64,000 nucleotides of DNA from CAYOHP01 sp964403795 [NCBI: uncultured bacterium] (GCA_964403795.1 CAYOHP010000025.1:3189-67188), one strand, 5' to 3'; positions 49,652 to 58,318 are shown, counted from the stretch's first letter. A program made the numbers and translations. The notes: generated by a model from the letters alone, not told the origin.

Positions 49652-50633
49652 AGTGTCCGAGCTCCCGTCTGCGGATCGCCTCCCGGCGCCACTCGACCAG
49701 GCGCCGCAGGCCTTCGTCGAGGTCGATCTCCGCCTCGAAACCGAGGAGTTCCCGGGCCTGATCGGTCGAGGCCAGGCGCCGCGGCACCGGGTTGACGGCC
49801 CGCTCCGGGAGGAACTCGGGTTCGAGATCGGTCCGCCCGGTCACCGCCAGCAGGCGTCGCAACAGCTCGAGCAGGCTGGTCTCGGTCCCCGAGGCCACGT
49901 TGAAGACCCGGTCGGAGATCTCGCTCCGGGCGGCCAGCACGTTGGCGCGGGCCACGTCCTCGCTGTAGACGAAGTCCATGGTCTGGGAACCGTCCCCGAA
50001 GATCTTGGGCCGGGTACCCGAATCGAGGCAGTCGAGCCAGCGGATCAGGACCTCGGTGTACTTGCCGAAGACGTCCATGCGGGGCCCGTAGACGTTGAAG
50101 TAGCGCAGCGCCACGTAGGAGAGCCCGGTCATCTCGTGGAACGACCGGTAGAGCGCCTCGTTGGCGATCTTGGCGGCCCCGTACCAGGTGCGGTTGTTGT
50201 AGAGGTGGTGGCTCTCGCGGGTGGGGAACTCGTCGGCCATGCCGTAGACCGAGGCCGAGCTGGCCGCCACCAGGCGCCGCACCTTGGCCTCGACCGCCGC
50301 CTCGACCACGTTGAAGGTGCCGGTGACCAGGACGTCGTGGCATTCCCGCCACTGCTCGGCGCAGGCGGTGATCCGGATGGCCGCCTGGTGGAAGACCACG
50401 TCGACGCCGTCGAAGACGGGGCGGATGGCAGCCTTGTCCCGGATGTCGGCCCGCACCAGCTCGACCCGGGCGCGCTGGCGGGCATCCTCGATGTTCAGGA
50501 GGGTTCCCCGGGTGAGGTTGTCGATCACCCGGACCTCGGAGACGCCCTCGCGGCGTACCAGGAGGTCCAGGATGGTCGAGCCGATCAGCCCGCACCCGCC
50601 GGTGATCAGCACCGTCTTGCCTGCGAGTTCCAT
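49617..50633 (-). CDS. NAD-dependent sugar epimerase/dehydratase
   Basis: 338 residues from ATG 50633. Extended SDR enzyme: TVLITGGCGLIGSTILDLL (glycine-rich NAD site), VRVIDNLTRG, VFHQAAIRIT, SSASVYG with the catalytic Ser, and WYGAAKIANEAL with the YxxxK pair, then MDFVYSEDVARANV and VNPVPRRLASTDQARELLGF, typical of UDP-glucose/GlcNAc 4-epimerase or dehydratase relatives. It should supply the keto or epimerised nucleotide sugar to the aminotransferases. As first gene of the five-gene operon it probably carries the promoter. Confidence 0.88.
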   Translation of the reverse strand: MELAGKTVLITGGCGLIGSTILDLLVRREGVSEVRVIDNLTRGTLLNIEDARQRARVELVRADIRDKAAIRPVFDGVDVVFHQAAIRITACAEQWRECHDVLVTGTFNVVEAAVEAKVRRLVAASSASVYGMADEFPTRESHHLYNNRTWYGAAKIANEALYRSFHEMTGLSYVALRYFNVYGPRMDVFGKYTEVLIRWLDCLDSGTRPKIFGDGSQTMDFVYSEDVARANVLAARSEISDRVFNVASGTETSLLELLRRLLAVTGRTDLEPEFLPERAVNPVPRRLASTDQARELLGFEAEIDLDEGLRRLVEWRREAIRRRELGHYDPHHQTAPGA

Positions 50634-50744
50634 GGGCCGAGAGTAGGCGAGCGCTCCCGGCTGTTCAAGGCACCCGCCGAGGCTCGCCGGGATGGAGGAC
50701 GGGGCCCTGCGGGCTACCCTCGGTCCGGCGACCGGAGGAGGGGC

Positions 50745-52853
50745 ATGGACATCGTGCGCCACGACCGGGTCGGGACGCGGTCGCTCCCGGCGAGGTCGGG
50801 GCTGGCCCTGGTCCTGGCGACGCTCGCGACCGCGGCAGGCGCCGCCGGTCCCGGGGACCTGCAGGTCGAGGCTCCCGACGGTCCCGCCGGGGCCCTGGCC
50901 CGGCTCACGAGCTCGCCGCTCCGGGCCTCCGATCCCTATGCCCCCGCGGCCTGGTCCGTCCCGGCCGACCGGATCGCCTTCGAGGCATCGGACCGGCGGG
51001 CGGTGCTCTGGTCGGCCAGCCGCCGGCAACCGGTGGGCGAGGGGGGCGTCGGTTCCGGGAGCATGCCGATTCCGGCCGCGACCGTCTCGCTCCTCGCCTT
51101 CGATCCGACCGGGAAGTACCTGGCCCGGACCGACCGGGGCTGCGAGATCACCTCCGCCGAGGTCTTCGAACTCGCCACCGGGCGGCGGGTGGCGACCGTC
51201 CCGCTGGCCGGCCCCAAGGCCCAGTCCAACGAGGACGACGAGTGGAAGCCGGGCGAGGAGTTCCGCCTGGTCCTCACCGTCTGCCTCGACCCTCCCGAGG
51301 TGCTCACCCTCTCCCCGGGCGCGAGCCATCTGGCGGCCGCGGCCCGGCAAGGTCCCTTCACCATCGCCAGCCTGGGCCAGCCACTCGTCACCTGGACGGT
51401 GCCGACCGCGCCGGCCCGCCCCTCCCAGGCCGTCTTCGCGCCCCGGGGCGACACCCTGGCCCTCTCCGACGACCAGGGGCGGATCCGGCTGGTCGACCTC
51501 GCCACCCGGAGCATCAAGGAGCTCGGTCGGACCTGGACCGGGGCCGGGACCCTGGCCTTCGCTCCCGACGGCTCCCGCCTCTACGTCGGAGGGGACCACG
51601 GCTCGGTCTCGGCCTGGTTGCGGGTGACGGTCAAGGGCGGGAACTGGACCCGCAAACTCCCCGGCGAACGGGTCCTGGCCCTGGCCCCGGAGCCGGACGG
51701 CCGGACGCTGGCGGTGGCGGTCGAGGTGCCTTCGGGTGCCGGGAGCCTCGGGGTGGAGTCCCTCATCCAGCGCCTCGCTGCCGATGACGGCCGGGACCTG
51801 ACCCCCGGCTTCCGCATCCCGGGTCGGGTCGAGTCCCTCGAGTTCCACGAGGGTCGGCTCCATGCCCTGGTGCGCCAGGGCGTGCTGCTCTCCACCCGGG
51901 TCCTCCCGAGGAGCCCGTCCGAAGCCGACGACCCGGAGCCGATCCTGGGTCACGGCCGGCAGATCGAGGACCTGGCCTTCGACCCGGAGGGACGCTGGCT
52001 GGTCTCGGCCGACGCCGGGACGGTGATCGCCTGGGACACCCGCACCTGGACGATCGCCGGCAGCGCCCGGGCAGGGCCGGGGCTGTCCCGCCTCTGCGTG
52101 GATCCCCGCGGCCCCTCGGTCTACGCCGCCCGGAACGCCGGCCTGGTGCGCCTCGGTCTGCCCGGGCTGGAGGTCGCCTGGAGCCAGGAGCTCCCCCGGG
52201 TCGCCGACCTGGTGCTCCGGCCGGGTGCGGATCGCGCCCTGGTCCTCACCTGGGGCGCGGAACTGCTGGACGTGGGCCTCGGCCCCGAGGTCGAGGTCCG
52301 GAGCCTCCGCAAGCTCTCCGACACCGGGGGCAGGCTCGCCTCCGACCATGCCGGCAAGGTCGTAGCGGTGCGGGAAGGCTCGCAGCGCGCCCTCGTGTTC
52401 GAGGGGGAGCGCCCGACCCCCCGGGCCGGGCCCGCGGCGGCACGTTGGATCGCGGATCTCGACCTCTCGCCCGGGGGCGATCGGCTGGCCCTGCTCCACC
52501 AGAACGACGGCGTGCTGGCCGACCAGTGGACGGTGGCGGGGCCCAAGCGGCTCGGCCCCCTGGCCAGGGTGGCGAGCCTCGGCACGCCCAGCGAGCTCCG
52601 GGTCGCCTGGCGGTCCCGCCTGGTGGCCTTCCGGGCCTGGGACCGGGTGCAGCTGGCCCGCTTCGGGGCGACCCGGGAGTTCCGGAGCGTCTCGCACGGC
52701 GGCGGCTCGCTCTCGGCCCTGGCCCTCTCCCGGGACGAGCGCCTGCTCGCCACCGGGGCCGAGGACGGCTCGATCCTGGTCTGGGACCTGGCCGCCCTGG
52801 CGCTCCTGGGCGAGGGTCCCGAGAAGGAGACCGCGCCGGCCAGGAGCCGCTGA
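50745..52853 (+). CDS. Secreted WD40/YVTN-type beta-propeller protein
   Basis: 702 residues from ATG 50745 behind GGAGGAGGGG; TACCCT (50714-50719) is the likely -10. A signal peptide (SGLALVLATLATAAGAAG) precedes two propeller-like stretches, each with WD40-type blades: LLAFDPTGKYLARTD, AVFAPRGDTLALSDDQGRIR, LAFAPDGSRLYVGGDHGSVS, LAFDPEGRWLVSADAGTVIA, ALSRDERLLATGAEDGSILV. Two seven-bladed propellers would need about 600 residues, matching the length. Such proteins mediate protein contacts in the periplasm. Neighbours give no hint of partner. Confidence 0.78.
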   Translation: MDIVRHDRVGTRSLPARSGLALVLATLATAAGAAGPGDLQVEAPDGPAGALARLTSSPLRASDPYAPAAWSVPADRIAFEASDRRAVLWSASRRQPVGEGGVGSGSMPIPAATVSLLAFDPTGKYLARTDRGCEITSAEVFELATGRRVATVPLAGPKAQSNEDDEWKPGEEFRLVLTVCLDPPEVLTLSPGASHLAAAARQGPFTIASLGQPLVTWTVPTAPARPSQAVFAPRGDTLALSDDQGRIRLVDLATRSIKELGRTWTGAGTLAFAPDGSRLYVGGDHGSVSAWLRVTVKGGNWTRKLPGERVLALAPEPDGRTLAVAVEVPSGAGSLGVESLIQRLAADDGRDLTPGFRIPGRVESLEFHEGRLHALVRQGVLLSTRVLPRSPSEADDPEPILGHGRQIEDLAFDPEGRWLVSADAGTVIAWDTRTWTIAGSARAGPGLSRLCVDPRGPSVYAARNAGLVRLGLPGLEVAWSQELPRVADLVLRPGADRALVLTWGAELLDVGLGPEVEVRSLRKLSDTGGRLASDHAGKVVAVREGSQRALVFEGERPTPRAGPAAARWIADLDLSPGGDRLALLHQNDGVLADQWTVAGPKRLGPLARVASLGTPSELRVAWRSRLVAFRAWDRVQLARFGATREFRSVSHGGGSLSALALSRDERLLATGAEDGSILVWDLAALALLGEGPEKETAPARSR

Positions 52854-53024
52854 ACGCGCTGCCGGCCGGGGCCTCCCGCCACGGGGCATGCGGGTGGTCA
52901 GCCGGGAAGGTCGCGTGCTAGGGTCCCGGGCCATCGAGAAGGACCGTCGCGTGTCGGCGGTCCCCCCCACACGAACAAGAAGAATGAAGTGGGAAGCAGA
53001 GAACGCGTTGGGAGGAGTCGAGAG

Positions 53025-53561
53025 ATGGTGCGTAAGCTCGCGTCCATGGCCCTGCTGTCGCTGGGCCTCCTGGTCGGAGGCCTCCGGGCCGAGACCGTCG
53101 TAGTCCCCGGGGAGCGCGAGGGGTTCCCGACCCCGCCGGCGTTCCGCCTGATCGCCACCGGCGTGTCGTACAACGACGACTTCGCCTACGTGTGGGTCGA
53201 GGCCGAGGGGAATTGCCGCTGGGAGTGGAAGCAGGAGTGCCACGTGGGGGCCAACGGCCAGGTCATCTGCCGCCCGGTCTCCGAGTGGAAGTGCGACCGG
53301 GACATGGCCTACTACCGGCTGCCGGCGACCGTGAAGGTCGACGCCGCCAAGAAGCGGGCCTACTTCGTCGCCGAGGGTGCCAATCCCCTCGCCTTCGGGA
53401 AGACCAAGTCGTTCCTCTGGTCGAAGTGGATCGAACTCTTCCAGGGCGCCAAGCTCTCCGTGACCCACCAGACCGCGGACCTGGTGCTCGACACCGAGAA
53501 GCTCGGGACCGGCGCCCGCGAGGCGAACTTCCTCGACCTGTACGAGGACCGGGTGGACTGA
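53025..53561 (+). CDS. Small secreted protein, unknown
   Basis: 178 residues from ATG 53025 with GGAGGAG ahead; GTG 52989 would lengthen it. Signal peptide MVRKLASMALLSLGLLVGGLRA. The mature part has four Cys in a short interval (NCRWEWKQECHVGANG, VICRPVSEWKCD), pairable as two disulphides, then beta-strand-rich sequence (TVKVDAAKKRAYFVAEG, KLSVTHQTADLVLDTEKL). No family recognised. TAGGGT (52919-52924) may be its -10, with a long leader of about 90 bases. Downstream lies a strong hairpin. Confidence 0.75.
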   Translation: MVRKLASMALLSLGLLVGGLRAETVVVPGEREGFPTPPAFRLIATGVSYNDDFAYVWVEAEGNCRWEWKQECHVGANGQVICRPVSEWKCDRDMAYYRLPATVKVDAAKKRAYFVAEGANPLAFGKTKSFLWSKWIELFQGAKLSVTHQTADLVLDTEKLGTGAREANFLDLYEDRVD

Positions 53562-53582
53562 GGTCCAAGACGGATCGCCGGC

Positions 53583-53614
53583 GAGCCGGGGAGGGTCGAG
53601 ACCCTTCCCGGCTC
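53583..53614 (+). terminator. Strong stem-loop after the small secreted gene
   Basis: GAGCCGGGGAGGGTC pairs with GACCCTTCCCGGCTC around a 2-base gap, 15 pairs with one G-U. No T run follows, so it may terminate with Rho or protect the 3' end rather than act as a classical intrinsic terminator. Confidence 0.55.
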
Positions 53615-53720
53615 GTCGCGTCCGGGGGTCCGGGCAGGCGGGCGTCCGGGCGTGACCGGAGCGACCGACCGGACGGGTGGGGCACGCCCCGGCGGGGGTG
53701 AAATCCATTGCCCGAGGCTC

Positions 53721-53735
53721 TTGGCACGACGCCTG
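53721..53735 (+). promoter_or_regulatory. Sigma-54 promoter of the Ser/Gly-rich protein gene
   Basis: TTGGCACGACGCCTGC: -24 GG and -12 GC ten bases apart, differing from the TGGCAC-N5-TTGC core only at the T before TGC. It lies 60 bases upstream of the ATG at 53795, the only gene it could serve. Confidence 0.6.
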
Positions 53736-53794
53736 CGTGGGGTTCCCCATCCCGGGATCCCGGATCCCGATTCGATTGCCGAAGGAACTCCCCC

Positions 53795-55270
53795 ATGCGA
53801 TACGCCTCTTCCGGCGCGCCCCGCCGCGCCCTCCTCGCCCTCGGGATGGCGCTGCTCCCGGCCTTCCCCTCTCCCGCCCAGACCGGTGCCGACCTGGGCA
53901 GGGTCCGCGACGAAGGGACCCGCCTCCGCACCGACCTGAATGCCGGCCTGGAGCGCTGGGACGAGGTCCGCCGCCAGGCCGAGGCGGTACGGGTCGAGCT
54001 CCCCAAGAAGGGCGACAAGCATCTCGACGTGCCCGGATCGATCGGCAGGAAGGGCAACCTCGATCAGGCCGAGATGCTCGGGTTCCTGCCGATCCGCCTG
54101 ATCGACGACCTGAACCGGCGCATCTACATCGAGTACGAGCGCGGCTACCGGGATTGGATGAAGGGCTTCTACCCGCCGCTCGCCTACTCGGGCCACTCGG
54201 CGGAAAGCCTGCGCTGGACCATCACCCTCTTCGACTCGTGGGACCGGGACGTGTGGTTCGACTGGAACGTCCCCCAGTACATCTGGCAGCTGTACGTGAA
54301 GAAGCTGGGAGGGATGGGCACCGACGTCGCCACCTTCGAGCGCATGATGGGGGAGCTACCCTCCCTGCATGAGCGGGCCGCCGGCACCGTGACCGCGGCC
54401 GCCGGCTACCGCCCCCAGGTCGAGGACCCCGGCTTCTGGGGCTGGCTGCCGTGGAAGAAGCTCGACTGGGCGAACGAGGCCGACTGGAACCGGCTCTCGT
54501 CGGAGGCCAACGGCGCGCTGCGCACCTACCACGAGCGGCTCGGGGGCGCGGCCCGGGCCTCGGACGGGGCGATCCGCTCGATGGTCGAGTCGGCGGTCCG
54601 CTACCGGGACGGGAACCGACCGGTGCTCGAGTTCCTGGTGGGATGGTCCCCCGGCTCGACCGGCACCGGCAACGGCTGGTCGGGGAGCTTCGCCCCCGAT
54701 CCCTTCGGGCTCGACCGGGGCCTCTGGCAGTACTACTTCGACCTCCAGGTCTTCCAGGCCTTGCCCCGGGAGCTGCATGACGAGGTCTTGCGACGCCTGG
54801 TCCACGCCTACTTCCGGGGCGCCCGGGATGCCAAGTACGGCAGCAACGTCTCGAGTTCCTCGGGCGGCGGCTACGACTACGGCTGGGGTTCGTCCTACGG
54901 GACCGGCGACGGCTACGGGTACGGCAGCGACCGCCGCTACGGCACCGGGAACGGCCGGACCCGCACCCCCCGGTCCTGGAACTCCGGCAGCGGGTCGGGT
55001 TCCGGGTCGGGGTCGGGCTCGGGCTCGGGCTCGGGGTCGGGGTCGGGCAGCTCCGGCAGCGGCTCCGGGTCGGGCAGTGGATCGAGCGGCTCGGGGTCCG
55101 GAGGGTCGAGCGGGTCCGGCTCGGGAAGCGGTTCCGGGAGCGGCACCGGCTCCGGCGGGTTCGACGATCCCTGGAGCGACATCGGCGGCACCGGCTCGGG
55201 GAGCGGCTCCGGGTCCGGGAGCGGGACCGGCTCCGGCAGCTCGAGCGGAGGCACCGGCACCGGGCGCTGA
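53795..55270 (+). CDS. Secreted protein with Ser/Gly repeat tail
   Basis: 491 residues from ATG 53795. Signal peptide [20 protein letters not shown]. The central 330 residues are Trp/Tyr-rich and helical ([40 protein letters not shown]) and look like a globular domain, without a family I can name. The tail, from about 350, becomes Gly/Tyr- then Ser/Gly-rich for about 110 residues of repeating SG, a flexible linker-like sequence usually seen in surface or spore-like proteins. Expression from a sigma-54 promoter suggests a conditional structural role. It may be exposed or tethered outside the cell. Confidence 0.8.
   Translation: MRYASSGAPRRALLALGMALLPAFPSPAQTGADLGRVRDEGTRLRTDLNAGLERWDEVRRQAEAVRVELPKKGDKHLDVPGSIGRKGNLDQAEMLGFLPIRLIDDLNRRIYIEYERGYRDWMKGFYPPLAYSGHSAESLRWTITLFDSWDRDVWFDWNVPQYIWQLYVKKLGGMGTDVATFERMMGELPSLHERAAGTVTAAAGYRPQVEDPGFWGWLPWKKLDWANEADWNRLSSEANGALRTYHERLGGAARASDGAIRSMVESAVRYRDGNRPVLEFLVGWSPGSTGTGNGWSGSFAPDPFGLDRGLWQYYFDLQVFQALPRELHDEVLRRLVHAYFRGARDAKYGSNVSSSSGGGYDYGWGSSYGTGDGYGYGSDRRYGTGNGRTRTPRSWNSGSGSGSGSGSGSGSGSGSGSGSSGSGSGSGSGSSGSGSGGSSGSGSGSGSGSGTGSGGFDDPWSDIGGTGSGSGSGSGSGTGSGSSSGGTGTGR
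54982..55162 (+). repeat. Ser-Gly coding repeat
   Basis: Alternating TCG/TCC/AGC and GGC/GGG/GGA codons give a long Ser-Gly run. Codon choices vary, so it is a protein repeat and not a recent exact DNA expansion. Confidence 0.8.
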
Positions 55271-55290
55271 CGCCGATCCCGGGCAACGAT

Positions 55291-55322
55291 GCGCCGCGGG
55301 GACCCTCGGGTCCCTGCGGCGC
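55291..55322 (+). terminator. Stem-loop downstream of the Ser/Gly-rich gene
   Basis: GCGCCGCGGGGACCC pairs with GGGTCCCTGCGGCGC around TC, about 14 pairs with one mismatch. No T run follows; probably a 3' end structure or a terminator needing help. Confidence 0.5.
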
Positions 55323-55435
55323 TCCTGCGCCAGGGGGACGACGCCGCCGGGGCGGTACAAGTCGCCGTCTTGGGCCGCGGCTTTCGGCCTTCCCCCATCT
55401 GCCGGCTCCACCGAAACCAGGAGCGGGAGGTCCCG

Positions 55436-55588
55436 ATGGACGACCGCCGCTTCCTCTATCTACAGGAGGAACTGAACCGGGAGCTCGGCAAGAAGCCGAG
55501 CCTCGAGGACACCCTGCACCGCTTCCGGGACTGGGTCACCGACCTGCGCCGCAAGCTCGAGCTCCAGTGGGACGGGGCTCGGGCGTAG
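55436..55588 (+). CDS. Small charged helical protein (50 residues)
   Basis: Starts at ATG with GGGAGG 6 bases before. The product ([20 protein letters not shown] and a C-terminal helix with [11 protein letters not shown]) is an amphipathic helix pair with both acidic and basic faces, so it may bind another protein or RNA. No known family. It lies in a 361-base interval between a hairpin and the ketosynthase promoter, and its codon use is like the neighbours. Confidence 0.5.
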   Translation: MDDRRFLYLQEELNRELGKKPSLEDTLHRFRDWVTDLRRKLELQWDGARA

Positions 55589-55618
55589 CCCTGCCTGCGT
55601 CCCGGCCCTCGGAGTTGG

Positions 55619-55624
55619 TAAGCT
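55619..55624 (+). promoter_or_regulatory. -10 box TAAGCT, leaderless-type start of the ketosynthase gene
   Basis: TAAGCT is exactly 7 bases before the ATG and no ribosome site is seen between. Confidence 0.48.
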
Positions 55625-55631
55625 CCCCCGC

Positions 55632-56843
55632 ATGCGCGTCGCCATCACGGGTATGGGCCTGGTCAGCGCCGCCGGGATCGGGGTCCCGGAGTTCCGGCGT
55701 GCCATCGAGGCCGGGCTGCCTGGGGACTCCTCCGTCCCCGAGCTGATCGCCCCTGCCCAGCAGGCCCGCATCGGGGCCGTCGCCCGGGACCCGGCCTACC
55801 GGGACACCCGAGGTCCGTGGGACCGGGCCATCCGCTGGTCGGAGGTCGCCGCCCGGGAGGCCGCTTCCCAGGCCGGTTTCGCGCCGGGCCGCTTCCCGGC
55901 CGGCTCGGCCCTGGTGCTCGGGACCTCGCTCGGGGCCGCCGAATCGGCCCAGCGCTGGCACGAGGCGAGGCTCGGGGGAAGGCGGGGACGACGGTCTGAC
56001 CTGGTCCAGGCGGCCCTGCACGCGACCACGGACAAGGTCGCCTGGAGCCTCGGGCTCGACGGTCCGCGCACCACCATCTCCAACGCCTGCGTCTCGGGCA
56101 CGAACGCGCTGGGGATCGCCCTCGACATGGTGCGGGCGGGCGAGGCCGAGGTGGTGGTGGCCGGCGGGGTGGACACCCTGCACCGCTTCAACTTCTGCGG
56201 GTTCGCCACCCTGTGGGCCCTCACCAGCGAGCGCTGCCGTCCCTTCGATTCGCACCGCACCGGGATGCTGCTCGGGGAGGCCGCCGCCTTCCTGGTGGTC
56301 GAGAGCGAAGCCAGCCTGAGGCGCCGTGGTGGCCGGGCCCTGGTCGAGCTCGCCGGCTACGGCGCGGCCGGGGACGCGGTCCACATCACGGCGCCGTGCC
56401 GGGAGGGCGGCGGGGCCTTCCGCTCGATCTCGATGGCGCTCGCCGACGCCGGGGTCACGCCCGAGGACGTCGACTTCGTCTCCCTGCACGGGACCGGGAC
56501 CATGTACGCCGACGGCATGGAGGCCGCCGCCATGGGCCGGATCTTCGGCGAGCGGGTCCGGGAGGTCCCGGCCACCAGCCTGAGGCCGGTGACCGGCCAC
56601 ACCATGGGATCGGCCGGCTCGATCGACACGGTGGCCTGCGTGCTGGCGATCGAACACGGCTTCGTGCCCCCCACGCCCCACCACAACGAGCTCGACCCGG
56701 GGCTGGCGGCCCCGGTGCGGATCGTGACCGAGCGGCTCGCCGGGCCGGTGGAGGTGGCGCTGAACACCTCCTCGGGCTTCGCCGGCTCGAACGCTTCGGT
56801 GGTGCTGCGGCGCTGGGACCGGAGCGGGGAGCAGGCGCCGTGA
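55632..56843 (+). CDS. Beta-ketoacyl synthase, catalytic (FabF/KS-alpha-like)
   Basis: 403 residues. Thiolase-fold condensing enzyme with the full Cys-His-His set: ISNACVSGTNALG (nucleophile Cys), SLHGTGTMYADG and VTGHTMGSAGSID (two His). LVLGTSLGAAESAQ and ALNTSSGFAGSNASVVL match the family ends. It could elongate acyl carrier-bound chains. Its neighbour overlaps its stop (GTGA) and is a decayed partner, so the two probably form a KS-alpha/KS-beta heterodimer as in type II polyketide or aryl-polyene systems, not housekeeping FabF. No acyl carrier protein, ketoreductase or acyltransferase is nearby. Confidence 0.86.
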   Translation: MRVAITGMGLVSAAGIGVPEFRRAIEAGLPGDSSVPELIAPAQQARIGAVARDPAYRDTRGPWDRAIRWSEVAAREAASQAGFAPGRFPAGSALVLGTSLGAAESAQRWHEARLGGRRGRRSDLVQAALHATTDKVAWSLGLDGPRTTISNACVSGTNALGIALDMVRAGEAEVVVAGGVDTLHRFNFCGFATLWALTSERCRPFDSHRTGMLLGEAAAFLVVESEASLRRRGGRALVELAGYGAAGDAVHITAPCREGGGAFRSISMALADAGVTPEDVDFVSLHGTGTMYADGMEAAAMGRIFGERVREVPATSLRPVTGHTMGSAGSIDTVACVLAIEHGFVPPTPHHNELDPGLAAPVRIVTERLAGPVEVALNTSSGFAGSNASVVLRRWDRSGEQAP

Positions 56844-57916
56844 GGCAGGTCGTGGTCACGGGCATCGGTCTCGTGCATCCCCGGGGCGAGGACCCGTCGA
56901 TCCTGGACGCGGTCTTCGCCGAGGACCCCGGTCCGGTCGTGGCCACCATCGCCGAGCTCGACTACAAGCGCTACTTCCCGGACAGCACCAAGCGGATCAA
57001 GAAGATGGACATGGCCGGGCGCTATGCCTCCTACGCGGCCATGCTGGCGCTGCGTTCGACCGGCCTCGAGAAGCCGCCCGTACCGCAGCGTTCGGGGCTC
57101 GTCACCGGCACCATGTTCGGCGGGCTGGAGGCCTGCGAGGCCTTCCATCGGGAGATGCTCACCGCCGGACCCGACGCCGTGAATCCGGTCCACTTCCCCA
57201 ACACCGCCCACAACGTGGCGGCCGGCCACGTGGCCATCTCGCTCGGCCTGCAGGGGCCGGTGCTGGCGCTGGCCTCCGGGCTCTCCGCTTCGCTCGAGGC
57301 GATCCTGGCGGGCACCCGCATGATCCGGGCCGGGAGGGCCGACCTGGTGGCCGCGGGCGGATTCGAGCGCTGGTTCCCGACCCTGGCCGAGGCCCTGGGC
57401 GCGGCCGGGATCCCGGTCGGGGCGGGTGGCCTGGCTCCCTCGGAAGGCGCCTGCTTCCTGATCCTGGAGGCCGAGGAGATGGCCCGGGCCCGGGACGCCC
57501 GGATCCGGGGTCGCATCCTGACCTACGGCCAGGCCTCGGGCAGCCCGTCGACCGGCGGATCGGATCCCGAGGGCAAGGCGCTCTCCCGGGCTCTCGGACT
57601 GGCGCTCGCCCGGGCCGACGGGGCACCCGATCTGCGGATCGCGTGCCTCGGCACCCAGGGGCTCGCCGGCTACGACCGGGCGATCGCCGCCGGCTGGGAT
57701 TCGGCGCTCTCCGGGGGAGTGGACGAGCTGGTCCGGATCACGCCCAAGCGCGCCCTGGGCGAGACCTTCGGGGTGGCCGGTGCGCTGGCGGTGGCCAGCA
57801 TCCTCCGGGGCTGGGAGACGGGACGCTTGCCCCCGGGCTCGGCGTTGGTGGACGGCCTCTCCTGGGGAGGGGCCGCCAGCGCGCTGCTGGTGGCCGGGGG
57901 CGACCGAGGGCAGTAG
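56840..57916 (+). CDS. Non-catalytic ketosynthase partner (chain-length-factor-like)
   Basis: 358 residues, GTG start overlapping the previous gene. It keeps the thiolase fold (RQVVVTGIGLVHPRGE, LVTGTMFGGLEACEAFHREM, GPVLALASGLSASLEAILAG, LLVAGGD) but all three catalytic residues are gone: ASGLSA instead of ACxSG, CLGTQGL instead of HGTGT, and GETFGVAGA instead of GHTxGxxG. Loss of the Cys is usual for chain-length factors (KS-beta), while loss of both His too is further than typical. Its likely role is to dimerise with the upstream KS and shape chain length. It could also be an entirely repurposed protein. Confidence 0.8.
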   Translation: MRQVVVTGIGLVHPRGEDPSILDAVFAEDPGPVVATIAELDYKRYFPDSTKRIKKMDMAGRYASYAAMLALRSTGLEKPPVPQRSGLVTGTMFGGLEACEAFHREMLTAGPDAVNPVHFPNTAHNVAAGHVAISLGLQGPVLALASGLSASLEAILAGTRMIRAGRADLVAAGGFERWFPTLAEALGAAGIPVGAGGLAPSEGACFLILEAEEMARARDARIRGRILTYGQASGSPSTGGSDPEGKALSRALGLALARADGAPDLRIACLGTQGLAGYDRAIAAGWDSALSGGVDELVRITPKRALGETFGVAGALAVASILRGWETGRLPPGSALVDGLSWGGAASALLVAGGDRGQ

Positions 57917-57943
57917 GCACCGCCGGACCGGGAGCCGTCCGGA

Positions 57944-58318
57944 TCACTTCCGCAGCTTGGGCAGGTGCGCGGCGGCGGCCACGACCAGCTTCCGCAGGGC
58001 CGCGTTCCCGAGCATGTCCGGATCCTCGAGCTTCACGTGGCGGAGCGCCTTGCCGGTCCCCTCCAGGAGCCCACCAGGGTCCGGGAGGTCGGCGCCGTAG
58101 TAGAACCCGAGGTTCACGTGGGCCTTGAAGAGGCCGACGTAGCAGAAGTGCTCGGACATCTTCTTCGGTCCGACGCCGTAGCTGGCGATGTTCTGCTTCG
58201 GCCAGACCAGCTCGACCGCGTCGGGCATGGCTTCCCGGATCAGGGCCACCGCGCCGCGGGCCAGGCGGACGACCTGGGGCGTGCGCCCCTCGAGGAGGGC
58301 CTCCAGTTCCTTGCTCAT
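57944..58318 (-). CDS. DUF1801/YdhG-like domain protein
   Basis: 124 residues from ATG 58318 behind GGAGG. A small alpha/beta protein (ALIREAMPDAVELVWPKQNI, FCYVGLFKAHVNLGFYYGAD, GKALRHVKLEDPDMLGNAAL) with the DUF1801 pattern of a conserved Trp-Pro and a YxGLxKxHVNLGF-type strand. Members are cytoplasmic, of unknown function, and frequently single genes. It is convergent with the ketosynthase pair. Confidence 0.8.
   Translation of the reverse strand: MSKELEALLEGRTPQVVRLARGAVALIREAMPDAVELVWPKQNIASYGVGPKKMSEHFCYVGLFKAHVNLGFYYGADLPDPGGLLEGTGKALRHVKLEDPDMLGNAALRKLVVAAAAHLPKLRK

Noticed and set aside
49617-53750. 1377-residue minus frame
   Set aside because: Only the part 49617-50633 (epimerase) is real; the remainder is antisense to the WD40 and small secreted genes.
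54982-55255. CRISPR or satellite at the Ser-Gly region
   Set aside because: Codon choices vary and no spacers exist; a protein-level repeat.
56840-57916. Calling the second ketosynthase a pseudogene
   Set aside because: The frame is intact, overlaps its partner and keeps the fold; loss of catalytic residues fits a structural partner.
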